A stretch of DNA of 64,000 nt from the NCBI GenBank assembly GCA_021464245.1, contig JADCRB010000055.1, positions 146,033 to 210,032 on the forward strand. Direction: 5' to 3'. Shown here one piece after another: positions 37,120-49,257 of the stretch; positions within the stretch are counted from its first letter, which is position 1; each line of letters starts with the position of its first letter. Below the pieces are notes generated by a model that was not told the DNA's origin, made no database searches, and saw only the letters and a list, made by a program, of their open reading frames with translations. The position numbers and the translations under genes were made by a program. This DNA is from Carallia brachiata (lineage: Eukaryota; Streptophyta; Magnoliopsida; Malpighiales; Rhizophoraceae).

Positions 37120-39403
37120 ATGATAAGCAGAACAGCTGCTGGCAAGGTGGTAGATTTAACGGGACAGAACTGTCCGAAAGACATATATTCGCGGGTTGTC
37201 TACTTGTGCAACACCAAGTCTTTAAAAGAAGGTTTCTGCATTCACAGCCCAATAATCAAACTGGGTCTCCATGATGAACTGTACATTAACAACAATCTGC
37301 TGTCTCTTTACGCGAAATGCTTGGGACCGAAGCACGCACGCCAGTTCTTCGACGAAATGCCGTGCAAGGATGTCGTGTCGTGGACTGGGATTCTCTCGGC
37401 TTACACCAAGGATGAAAGGCACGAAGATGCACTTGGAATCTTCGACTCGATGATGCTTTCGGGTACTTGTCCAAATGAGTTCACTTTCTCCAATGTCTTA
37501 CGTTCGTGTTCTGCTCTCGGGGAGTTCAGTCATGGAAAGCGCATTCATGCTTCTGTGGTAAAGCATGGGTTTCAGACATTTCAAATTTTAGGTAGTAGTT
37601 TGATTGATTTGTACTCCAAGTTTGGTTACATTGAGGACGCGTATAAGCTTTTTAGCCGCATGGAAGATAGTGACATTGTTTCTTGGACGACAATGATATC
37701 TTGTTTTGTGGAAACTAGAGAGTGGAGCCAGGCCTTTCGGCTTTATACGAGCATGCTTAGAGCTGGGGTTTCTCCGAATGGATTCACTTTCGCGAAACTT
37801 TTAGCAGCGCCTGGTATTATTGGCTTCAGTTATGGGAGGCTGATGCATGCTCATTTGATACTTTTTGGAGTTGAGGTGAATTTGGTAGTGAAGACAGCTC
37901 TTGTAGATATGTACTCAAAATGCAATAGTATGGAAGTCGCAATAAGGGTCTCAAAGTTGACACCTGAATACGATGTGTTTTTATGGACTGCTATTATCTC
38001 CGGTTTGGCTGCAAACTCCATGTTCAGAGAAGCTGTTGTTGCATTTCAAGAAATGAAGAGATCCAGAATCCTGCCAAGTAATTTTACATATTCATGTTTG
38101 CTAAATGCATGCTCCTCAATGCAATCGCTTGCCTTGGGGAGACAAATCCATTTGAGAGTAATTATTGCTGGCTTGGAAAGCGATGTTTCTGTTGGTAATG
38201 CACTTGTTGATATGTACATGAAATGTTCTTACACCGTTGACGATGGATTCAGAGCCTTTGCTGGTATTAAGTCACCTAATGTTATCTCGTGGACATCTTT
38301 GACTGCTGGTTTTGCTAGACACGGCCATCACGAGGACTGTTTCAAGTTATTTATAGAGATGAAAGCTGTCGGAGTGCAACCAAATTCTTTCACTCTCTCT
38401 GTCATCCTTAGGGCCTGTAACGCAGCAAAATCTGTCAGTCAAACATTGAAGCTCCATGGCCACATAATTAAGACAAACGCAGACAAGGATATTATTGTCA
38501 GTAATGCACTTGTGGATGCTTACGCTGGATCTGGGAGGGTAGTTGACGCTTGGCATGTGGTTAGAAATATGAGCCAAAGAGATGCCATTACATACACATG
38601 TTTGGCCACGAGGCTCAATCAGATGGGCTATCATGAATCAGCTCTAAATATAATCAGTCACATGTTTAATGATGATATCAAGATGGATGGATTTAGCCTG
38701 GCCAGCTTCTTATCTGCATCAGCTGGCTTGGAAAAACCAGAAACTGGAAAGCAACTTCATTGTCATTCCGTGAAAACTGGTTTAGTAGGCCACATTTCAG
38801 TCTCAAATGGCTTAGTTGACTTCTATGGGAAATGCGGGCTTGTACATGATGCACGGAGAGCATTTGCTGATATAAATGAGCCAGACGTGGTGTCATGGAA
38901 TGGATTGATATCTGGATTGACATTAAACGGACATGTATCCTCTGCTCTTTCTGCCTTCGATGATATGAAATTAGCAGGAGTCAAGCCCGATTCTGTTACA
39001 TTCTTTTCAGTGCTTTATTTGCTTCAGTCGTGGTAGCTTAGTTGACCTCGGACTTGAGTATTTCCACTCAATGGAGAAAATGCAAGACATAGAACCGCAA
39101 TTGGACCATTATGCTTGTCTAATTGATCTCCTAGGCCAAGCCGGCCGGTTAGAGGAAGCAATGGGAGTTCTAGAAACCATGCCTTTTAGGCCCAATGCTT
39201 TGATCTACAAAACTATGTTGGCAGCCTGCAAGGTTCACAGGAATCTCCCCCTTGGAGAAGACATGGCAAGGCGAGGTCTAGATCTTGACCCATCAGATCC
39301 TTCATTCCATCTGCTTCTTGCAAACTTGTATGATAATTGCGGCAGGTCTGATTTGGGTGAGGAGACTCGTAGGTTAATGAGATTGAGGAAGCAATGTGGC
39401 TAA
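37120..39403 (+). CDS. PLS-class PPR protein (At5g52850 type), disrupted frame
   Basis: An intronless gene starting at the ATG at 37120 (MISRTAAGKVVDL; an earlier in-frame GTG is not credible in a plant). Frame 1 runs to 39036 and matching sequence continues in frame 2 to a stop at 39403, so about 755 aa are readable if one base near 39010-39020 is dropped. Repeated units of 31-36 residues carry typical P, L and S landmarks, such as LLSLYAKC, DEMPCKDVVSWTGILSAYTK, PNEFTFSNVLRSCS and ALVDMYSKC, followed by an E-like region (LIDLLGQAGRLEEAMGVLETMP). PLS PPR proteins bind organellar RNA and usually guide C-to-U editing. The expected C-terminal E+/DYW part is missing: the frame stops right after RLRKQCG. 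It may be a pseudogene, a truncated editing factor or a mis-sequenced gene. Confidence 0.8.
39010..39020 (+). other. Frameshift site in the PPR gene
   Basis: Frame 1 reads VTFFSVL and then stops after LYLLQSW. Shifting one base in the CTTTATTTG stretch gives SRGSLVDLGLEYFHSMEKMQ, a normal continuation of this family. The disruption is a single-base change at short T runs. Confidence 0.75.
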
Positions 39404-42400
39404 AGTCGGAGGATGACGATTGGAAACAAGGTTAATGATCATTGACTAAATCCGTGAAGAATGTGAGTTCAATGATAACAGAAGCGGATGATTATTTTCA
39501 TTTTGCAGGGTTAACCACAAATTTCATTTCATACTCTTTAAGAGAATTCCTTCTCTGCACTTTGGAAAAAAGGCCCTCGGTTGTGCATGAGATTGGACAA
39601 AACATTTAGGATGGCTCAGCATCCTGGATGGTCATTTGTGAACGTTTTGGTGGATAAATGATTTTTCTCAGATCAACTACTTTGGTAGCTACGAAGATTC
39701 TGAATTCATAAAATGCTTTATGTCAAAAAATGAAACCACAATTCGTTACTTCCGAAATTCCGTGCCAAACCCAATTTTCCTGTCGTCTGCTTCACCTTGG
39801 TCATCAGTGGCCGTCCGATCATCCACACGAACATTGCTCCCTCTCTCGCTCGATCGCTCACTGTGTTGGACATTGGAACTTTTAGGCCTGCGTTTAAGGG
39901 TGCGTTTGTTTCAAGTAACATTTTTTACAAACAACTATTTTCCTCGTTTTTTGCTGTTTGTTTCACGCAAAAGACTCGGTCAACGGAAAGTTTTGTGTTG
40001 GTCAACTGGAAAATCATGTGTCTTTAAGGGAAAATAACTTATGCTGATAATTTCCGGAAGTTATTTTCCCCAACTCTGCAACTCACATGACGACTGCAAA
40101 AGAAGGCGAGACAAAACGCAAACAAGAGAGGAGGAAGAGAGAGACGGTCAGAACCCAGAGAGAGAAGGAAAGATCGACCGAAAGTACTATCGCCGACTGT
40201 CTCCAAGGTGGGTTCTTGGGTTCTCTTGCGATCAATCTCTTGCAGTCATCAGAGATTAAGGAGGAACGACTTCTTCGTCAGAGAGAGGAAACAAGGTAAT
40301 CCCTCAATCTTTTCTCCTTCCATTCTCAAATCCTTCTCACTCACCAGTGTTTAAGACCTTCTTCCTCATGGCTTCAGTGAAGATGCCAATTTGATTTCTG
40401 GGCGAGTGACAATTTTTTTTTTGGGACTTTGGTTTTTTTTTTTTGGGTGAAGTTCTTCAATTTTGATGGTAGATTTTCAGATTTCGATCGGATGTATGGC
40501 TCGGTCGTCTGGTAGTGCGGAGCTCAATACCAAGGTTAAAGGGTTCAATCTTGCGGTGCTTCGGTTGTTAACTTGGAGCATTTAAATAGTTGTCTAACCC
40601 ATCACATGTTGAGGTTGCAGACTTCTTGTTCAGGAGTTTAGGAGTGGTTGTTCGCGGGTTGAATTGGATTGATTTGAGAGTGTATCTACATTCAATTTTT
40701 TATTGGCGGGTTCAATAATTTTTTATCTACACCTAATTTACCATACAACCGAATCCATCCAATCCAATCCGTAATTGGCGGATTGGATTGGATCGGTTTA
40801 GACAGATTGACACAATAAAAAAATTATAATTTTTTTCAATTTATACATATCATCAATCATTAATATTTTTATTTATTTTTATCAACTTTATTATTATAAT
40901 GTATATATCTTATTCATTCGTAATTTTAAATATTTATGAAAATTGATTAAAATTCACTAAAAGATTATATTAAATATATTTTACTTGGTAAAAAGTATTT
41001 TAAAATCAATTTACTGAACAGTCCGTATATAACTTTGTAGCATTTTAAAGTTTCGTCCGACTGATATCAATAAATTTAATTCATAATATTAGTTATATAT
41101 ATATAATAACCTAGCATAGGGGACCTACATCACTTTGTCTATATTTCTCGATGCTCAAATTACGTGTTTTGGTATGCTTGTAATACAAAGTGAAGGAAAA
41201 AAAAGATGTTCTTGTTATCCAAAAGTTTCCACAGGACAAAAATACCATTGTAAAGTTAATTATAATTGACACAATAAGTCATCTCTTTCTCTTTTTCTCT
41301 CCCTCAGCCCACCCATTATATATATATAGGCAGATTGGGTCGGATTGGACAGATTGAATCTCTCAATTCGTATCTAATCTATTTTTTGCGGGTTGTAAAA
41401 TTTTAAAACTATAGTTAATCCTAATTTTGGCAGTTTTAACGGGTTCGGATTAATTTGAATTGGATTGATTGAATTAAATTGAATCGGTTAATTTTTAAAC
41501 AGCTCTACGGGAGCTTTTACAGCTAAAAAATAGCAATGAAGCAGAGGAAAATTCGGCCTTTGTTCAATCGTCAAACATTGGACAATTCACAGTTTTCTTC
41601 GTAAGACTGCCAAACACAAAAAAAAAAAATTTCAACATCTTGTGATATCACACCCAGTAAAAAATAATATATTTTTTTATCAAAATTTTTTCAACAAATA
41701 TTTTATACAAATAAATTATTATTATTATTATTATTTGTCATTGGTCTAGTGCCCATATTTCGATATTTAAGGGAAAAAATTGTGGAGGAGGCAAGTGTTC
41801 AAATCTCTGCTTGGTGTGGTGAAATTCACTATTCCTACCATTCGATCAACCGTTTGGATACAAATAAACTATTTTTTAACTAACAAATGGACCCTAAATT
41901 GGAAAATGTTTGCCGAGTTTGTTTTGGCCCAAACTACGCCTGGTGGACCGAGGAAATTGACAATTTAATATCTGCTCATGCTTACTTCTCTGTTGACCAC
42001 ATGGAATGGGCTTGTCATGCAAGTCGGTCTAAAATCCCCCTCTCCACACCCTCCCCCCCGCCCCTCTCCCGGGGCAACACAAAGCAGATTTAATCAAACC
42101 TATATATTTGCTGCATATGCTAAAAGCTTGAGAATAAAAGATTTAACAAAAAGTTTTAAAATGTAACATTTGGTTGAGCGTTAAAATGTATTGTATAACT
42201 ACCTTTTGAACATATTTAAACTTAAGTATACTTTATAATTATGAGATTATGTGATCATTCTTCAGACACCCTATAAGTAGTTAGTACATTACGAAGTCAT
42301 TCATCAATAAAACTAGTTTCGTAAATAATTCTTTAAAAAAAACACAGATGTCTGAATCAGCATGCCAGCTCTGGCTTCTTATTTTCTGTTTGTCTTTTTT

Positions 42401-45248
42401 TCTTTTTTTTTTTTTTTGGTGAAAGGCTTTGTATGCTATAAAATGGTTGTGGGAAGCATGTGACAATCTGCATTTATTTCTCAAAAAAAACCTTGAGTTT
42501 GTTTCTCCACGAAAATTGAGATATTATAGTTATAATTTAACTTCATGTGGCCTTCAAAGTTATTATAGTTCGAGAATATCTACCTGTTATATATATATAT
42601 TGTATTATTATTATTATTTTTTAATTTCTTTTATTAAAAGAGAGCTTGAAAAGTCAAAAAGACAAAATAAAGTTTTGCAGCAAATTGTCATAACTAGTTG
42701 TGTTTAAACTTGAAAGCATGAAATAACATTTGTTTTTTGTTTTTTTAAGTTAACAGGTGAAATTTACAATAATTATATTTAATAATTTACTCTTTAAAAT
42801 TACAGGAGAATTTTAATTTTAAAAAGGTTAATCATTTAATTGTGATTATTCAAGGAGATTAATTTGCTTGAGAAATGGGAAATGCGGGAAACGTGGCTTG
42901 AATTATGAACTTGGGAAGATTTCAATTTTAGACCCGTTGTTTTGATTGGTGGGCGCTGGATTATACTTAGCTAATTTATTTTTTTAACCGAATCGTAGTT
43001 ATTGCATTAATACGCAGTAAATTTGTACATAGATTCAACGCATATACGTCGGAGGTACTTGCATAAAGTAAAAAAATTAATCGGTATCAATGACCTACAA
43101 ACAAAATAAGCATGAAACCCGTTACAAACCGGATCACGAATAAATCTATCAACCCCTAGGATGCTAACTCGGCTGTCAAACAATGGCAGGGAAATATATT
43201 ACCTGGTTAAAACCTATGCTAGATCAAACAAACTTGCTTAATTTGTTGGTTGTCTTACATTTACGAGATTATTGAACTACCTCGAGATTTATGCAAATTT
43301 CTAGGATTCCCCATTCCGTATTTTACGAATTACGATTGTGTTTTTTTTTTCCCCCCTTTTACATGCACACAATGATAAAACAACTCATTTTCCCTTAATT
43401 TTAATTTAGGGTCAAAACTTGCATTATAATTAAGAGACAAAATTTGAAACAAATAGAGATTGAATCTCAATCTTCTCTATGACATATTGTCAATAAATTA
43501 GCTGTTACAAATTGAGCAAACTTATTTGGTTGTTTTAGATTTAGATACTCTTGAACTACCTCTCAGTAAATTTTTAAGATATCCAAGTACGTATTTTCTA
43601 CTAATTATCTTATAATTTGCTGATTTTTACGGCAAAACAAGCGCAAATATTCATATTGTACTATTATTATTGTTGTTGTAAATTTAAGAATTTTTTCCCG
43701 TTAATTATAATTATATATCTAAAAATATGTAAAATGCAAAACAAAAAATATAAATTTATTATCAAGAGATAATAACTCGAATTTATCTCCGGCTCAAACT
43801 CTCACACCATCTCTTTTAATTGTTGGGCTTACAACTTTAAAAAAAAAAAAGAAAGAAAAAAAAAGGCTGCTAAAAGAAAACTTAGCTAAAGAAAATATCT
43901 AAACGAATAAAAAAGTATTTGACCGTCACGAAGAGTCGGGAGTCTAAAGTGTGAAACAGACTAAAAGGGGCCTCTTTATGTTTGTCCCGTGACAAAGGGC
44001 CTAAGGCCGCTGAACCAGAGAAGGTCACGGTCAAAAACGCCCCGTTCATGCGTGAACCGACAACTGTCGTGCACCCCACTTGAAAAATAGAATCATTTTT
44101 CCTTTTTCGGTTTTCCTTTCCGAGTCCAATGGACTGTGGGGACGCGGTCTTACAGCCGTAATAAAAATGCCGTCAATTTATTTTATCACTGCAGTTATAA
44201 TTATTTGTAATTATTTAACGATACACACATATTGTGCTTATTTTTAATAAAAAATATATGAATCTCACACAAAATTCATAATTTCTCCCTCGTGCATAAT
44301 GCGTTCTCACTCTGTTTATCTCCTGGATCTTTCCAATTTTTCCCTTCTTGTTTCCTCGGCAAGTCCACGGAGGTGTAATGCTAATTTGAAAGCAAAATTG
44401 CAAATTTTGGGGCAAAAAGTGAATCTTTATTTCTTCAGTGTGGACTGAATAGTCAATCAAATTTGAATCACATTCATACACGATAAATATAGCATGTGCA
44501 TAGTTATTTGTTTAAACAGGGTATTTCACATTATAACCTTAAATCATAATCATAGAAACACCAAATTGCACATATCTTGCAATAATGCATATTCCTTCTT
44601 AGCTAGGCATGAAATAATTTTTCAATCTGCGACCAACGAAATTTTTCAATCGAAATGAGGGCAACTGGGTATTAAATAACAGTCATGATTAATAGATGCT
44701 TTTACATTATGATGCTTTCTTCTTTTTTGATGAGCTCATTGCTTATTCCAATCAAAAGCAGGCAACGACAAAGTCTCTTTTCCTATTTGGGCATTTTATC
44801 AATGCCGGTGGCTCCACAAACTATCATACGTCATTCATGGCCTCTCTAGAATATAGAAATTGTTGCCGACAACAAGCAGAATTTGAAGGTGATCAAACAA
44901 AACTGAAAATCTAAGTCCCATTTTTTTTTTTATTGGTAGCTATAAATTAGTTTCATAAGATTTGCTCAAAGAAAAAAATATATAGTTTCATAGGAGAAAA
45001 GAGTGACAGAGACAAAAAGGACAGTGGGCTGAAAAGAAAGAAAAAGATTCTTTTTATCTCTTGTTTGGTTTCCACATCTGTCCCGTCGGAAAGGGCAAAA
45101 AAAACAAAACAGTTTGCTACATAGAATCCTACTTCTTATTTCCAGCTTGTAACTAAAAACTGTAAAAGCAACTTAAAAAATTTTAAAAAGGAAATTAAAC
45201 CTAAGGTTTTTCCAATTAAACAAAAACAAAAAGCTTTTTCCAAGCTGC
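39404..45248. other. Intergenic region between PPR and WRKY genes
   Basis: About 5.8 kb without a supported gene. The first 300 bases may be the decayed 3' end of the PPR gene. From about 39.9 kb the sequence GGGTGCGTTTGTTTCAAG, followed by paired TTATTTTCC-type motifs, looks like the left end of a transposable element whose right end I could not place. From about 40.66 to 41.51 kb, motifs such as GATTGGATTGGATCGG recur in both orientations, also suggesting a degraded element. Two diverged copies of an approximately 100-bp segment lie near 43.23 and 43.52 kb. Confidence 0.55.
41717..41736. repeat. ATT microsatellite
   Basis: A short run of ATT triplets in intergenic DNA, with no associated gene. 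Confidence 0.8.
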
Positions 45249-46820
45249 TCAGCAGCCACCGCGGGCGGTGGTGGGGCCGCTGGGGTCGGAGCGACCAACG
45301 ACCCAAGAGCCAAAGTTGTCAGCAAAATTATTAAGACCGCCACTATTAGACTGTTGACTACCGCTACTGCCAAGCTTTTGCAATTGCAACCCCTTGATTA
45401 GATCTTCATTTAGAGCCACGTTTGGAATCAAAATATCGTCGTCGTCGTCGTCGTCGTCATGATGATCATCTCCATCATGATCATCGTCAGATTCCATTTC
45501 ATGGGCCTCCATATCATGATCATCAGCTCCTTCTTTGCTAGCGGGGCTCTCTGTCTTAGTGTTCTCGTCGGCCGCCTCGTGGTCCACAGGAGCTGCTGAC
45601 TGTGAAGTCGTTGGAGACAGACTAGTCCCCGAAACCGGAGACGCGCTCAGGGCTGCCTTCTCAGGAGAAGATGCCTCAGATTCCTTGGTTTTGGGGCCTG
45701 GAAAAGTTGGAAACTTGCTCCTTGTACTGCCGGCCAGAGAGTTCCGGTGTGTTGGACGAGGGTGGGTGTGATCGCCGGTGTAGCTGACTATAAACATACC
45801 TGGATCTGTGTTGCTTCTCTCTACTTGCTTTCTTGCGGCACACCCTTTTGAGCTGCTGCATCTATAATAGTTCCTGCAAGAAGTAGAAGCACAAATTGAA
45901 CCCCCAATTTCAGGCCTTGTATAGTTAAAAAATAAATTGTCTTTTCGAGGACATGATCAGAAAGGACATAAAGACCAAACCTTGGATACGGGGAGCCTTT
46001 GATGGGTTTCTGCCCATACTTGCGCCAAGCCCACACATCATTGGACAGATTCTCTGCTGATACATGCACTACAAGCCTCTTCTGTTGACTCTTTCTATAA
46101 ACAAGAAAGCAGTAAAATTTAGCCATGGAGGCATGGGCATTATAATTATGGAAATCAATTAATTTCATATGACCAACAAAGCCTCAGAAATTCTACTTAC
46201 TTCTTTCTTGATCGCGGGGGCTGTGATTGCACGATCCTTAAAGGAAGAGCAGAACTGTTGTTTCCAGGTCTCTGAGACCCCTGTTGGTGCAGTTGTAGCC
46301 GTTGATGATTTTGCTTTTGCTGTTGAGATGGTTGGTGCACATGAGGCGATTCTTCCTGGTTATTGCTGAAACTTGTGCTTATGGTGATATTGGTATGCAG
46401 CTCTTGTTGTAGTTGTAGTAGATGATGATTAAACTGCGCTTGTTGCGATTGATTTTGACCAGCACTAAACCCTCCAAAGTCAGAAGCAAACGAGCTATGG
46501 ATGTAAGAATCTTGCCCAATATTGGTGCTAGAGTCTTGCCCAATATTGGCGCTAGACAAAAAGGGTTTGTAAGAATCTTGCAGTTCTTGCAAACCATTGT
46601 TTCTAGGCTGTACGAGATTGGGGAAAGCAAAAGGGTCACCATCTTCATCATCGAAAGTCAAGGAAGCCAAGCAATCCAAATGGTTCTCAAGGCTGGCATG
46701 TCCGCTGGGGGGCACGGTGTTTCTGCTGGCGTTTGATGCGGCTGCGATTGGGGTAGAGGAGGAGGAGGAGGAGAAGGAGCAACTCCTCACTATGGCATAC
46801 AGATCCCAGTCGTCAGCCAT
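45249..46820 (-). CDS. WRKY27: WRKY transcription factor, group IIe (WRKY22/27/29 type)
   Basis: Three exons, 46820-46201, 46094-45981 and 45873-45249, encode 452 aa. The N-terminus [15 protein letters not shown] is typical of WRKY22/27. A glutamine/histidine-rich region follows at about residues 125-195. The single WRKY domain has WRKYGQK from residue 230 and a C-X5-C-X23-H-X-H zinc site (C250, C256, H280, H282), which is group II. The second intron splits the arginine codon after GSPYP, the conserved position in group II. The basic patch PPRSRKKKSQQKR before the domain can act as a nuclear signal. The C-terminal part is acidic, with a run of aspartates, and may activate transcription. The proteins bind W-boxes (TTGACC/T); Arabidopsis WRKY22/29 act in flagellin signalling and WRKY27 affects bacterial wilt symptoms. 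Synteny favours WRKY27; WRKY22 and WRKY29 remain possible names. Confidence 0.92.
45429..45490 (-). repeat. Aspartate-coding triplet repeat in WRKY gene
   Basis: A GTC repeat on the + strand (GAC/GAT in the coding strand), with GATGATCATC-like extensions, encodes an Asp/His-rich tract ending in a run of eight Asp. Triplet repeats like this change length in frame, so the activation region may vary between alleles. Confidence 0.8.
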
Positions 46821-47186
46821 TGAACGGATCAACCTAGAAATTATCAACCGAATATCAGTGAGTTTTCCCTCTGACTCTGAGCTCCTAGGATTCTGGTTCA
46901 GACAAAGGGAAAATAGTGAATGCTGAGAGGCACAAAGGAGGCGCTGACTTTTGAGTTTGAGAGAGAAAAATATAAAAAAAGAATTGACAGAGCAAGAAGA
47001 GAGAAAAAAAAAAAGAACAGAGAGAGAGAGAGAGAAAGAGGAAACGATGGTGGAGCACACTGACTGAGTTGGTAATTGTTAATTATTTACATAGATATAT
47101 GGGGAAAAAGAGAGGTGGGTATAGCATTTTACAAAACGTGTCTTTGTTCTAGAGGGAAGCAAGGTAAAACAAGCTTTGCTTTTTCT

Positions 47187-47192
47187 TTGACT
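47187..47192 (+). promoter_or_regulatory. W-box-like motif upstream of WRKY27
   Basis: TTGACT lies about 370 bp upstream of the WRKY start codon. Many WRKY genes are self- or cross-regulated through W-boxes. One copy can easily occur by chance, so function is only suggested. Confidence 0.25.
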
Positions 47193-49118
47193 TTTGGAAA
47201 ATGTCAAATGTGGGGATTAGAGGTGTGGGGCAATGCGGTATTGCGACTTTGCGAGTGAGGAAGATGGATAGTTCCTATCCCTATTGCCTGCGAGAATTTC
47301 CCACTCGCTTAAATTAGTCCTTTGGGTACTCGAATCTTGATTGGAGGAATTTTAATAAGAAATCCAAAATTGGAGTCCACACTTGCTCTCCACAAGAGTG
47401 GGCATCACTTGCCTATATACACTTGCAGTGCAATTGGGGACACGAACAACATTTTAGACTGCACAAAGAAGTCCAATGAAAGTGAGGCTGTTACCATCTC
47501 ATAGCCGGAATAAAGTAGAAAAAGCCTAAGAATTTAGCATGAGGTTTTTAAGTGTTAATCCCTACTCTATTAATAGGATGTTGCAAAGCACGCTAAACTC
47601 AAAAGTAGGCTAGGAGTTCGAGGTAGAGTGGCTGAATGGGCTGTTCTTCTTCTTTTTGGAGATCGATATACATTGATAATTACATGTGAACTAAATAAGT
47701 AGGAAAAACAGTACTTTTTATTGAATTTATATTTATTAATATCAATACCGAATATAGGATTTATTTGGGTGCAATAGTATTTCGATAGTAAATTTTTCGT
47801 ATGAAGAAGATTCGATAAGGGCGTTAACGGATAAATCTTAATTTCGATACACATATGTGATAATTTACATATCGACAATATTCTTTTTTGGGGTTAGAAA
47901 AATATATAAGAAAAATATGAGTCTTCAGATACCACAACTTAAGATTTGGAAAACACAGACATGACATTTTTAGGGAATATGATGTATTAGACACGTATCT
48001 GATACAGACACATGCTGGACACGCATCAGACATGTTTCAGATATGCTTAAAAGTGTCCGCCAAAAATTTGTTTAAAAAAAATTTGGACACGCTTGTCGGA
48101 TATGAGATTTGGAAGTGTCTAACGTAATTAGGATACGTTTGAATTTTTTATTTTTTAAATAAAAATTCAAAATTTAAAAATTTTTCCCACCATTCCTCGC
48201 CTCTTATCTCGGTAATCGCACAACAAAAAAATTCAAAGACAAGAAAGCATGGTTCAGTAGGCACAAGATGATTAAAAGAATGTTAAAAACAAAAGAAATA
48301 AAATACTTAAAGAATTAAGAAGGAAGAGAGAGAATTTTTTGATGTAATCTTTTTTTCTCTCTTTTTTTCTTTGGGACGAAAAAGAGAAAATAATTTTTTA
48401 AACAATAAAAAAAATTATTATTATATATATATATATATAAACTTGTATAAACTGTATCTGTATCTTAATTTTTTTAAAATTAACGTATATCTGTATCCAT
48501 ATCATGTCATATCTATGTCACCGTTTCTGTATCTGTGCTCTTTGGAATTCTTTTTTGCCAAAGTTGCGGTGGTTTATGTCTGCATTATTCCATTTGAATT
48601 TTAAAATGAAATTCACGTAAACAATTGGTTGATTAATTCAATTTAAAAATAGAATGAATTTTGATTAATCACCAAACGAAATTTGAATCTATCGCATTTC
48701 CCTGGACTTGTTGGCTAATGTTTTGTTCATTATGCTTCTAATAATTCAAATTGAAACTTATTTGATTAATAAATTAACTAATCAGTTCAAAAATTAAATT
48801 AGGCCTATTTTTTATCAGCTAATGTTTAGAGTTCCTATCAAGAATGAGTAGATTATAAAAAAATACCGAACTCATAATGTGTAGCTGTTGATAATTAATC
48901 CATATACCATCCCAATTTGATTAATTACTGTATTTGTGTTCTTGGGGCTGTGGGGCTGCGGGGCTGCAAAAAGGATGTGCGAGGAATCAAATTCCTTGTT
49001 CCAAAAAGAAAAAGTTCGAGTAAGGTGTAAGCACGCGTTGAGGAAGAGCGTCTTTTGGGCAAATCGGCTATCCTGACTGCAAATTATAAAGGAAATATTT
49101 TGGTGACTGCTTTTTAAG

Positions 49119-49257
49119 CGACTTTTATAATTGTATCTACAATCTCATAAAAAATAATTATATAATATATTAAAAAAATTATGTCTCATATAATTAAAAA
49201 ATTATTCACCATATAATTTCTTATATTGTATCGTATAAAATAATTATAAAAGTCATA
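49119..49257. mobile_element. AT-rich fold-back element
   Basis: GACTTTTATAATTGT near the left end and, in reverse complement, GACTTTTATAATTAT at the right end form terminal inverted repeats of about 50 imperfect bases around a short AT-rich centre. No ORF. The size and structure fit a MITE. Confidence 0.5.

Noticed and set aside
40087..40299. 70-aa charged ORF with exon-like GTAATCCC end
   Set aside because: Lies inside probable transposon sequence, purine-rich, with no downstream exon found.
48371..48604. 77-aa Tyr/Leu-rich ORF
   Set aside because: Produced by an AT dinucleotide run (48422-48439) and AT-rich flanks.
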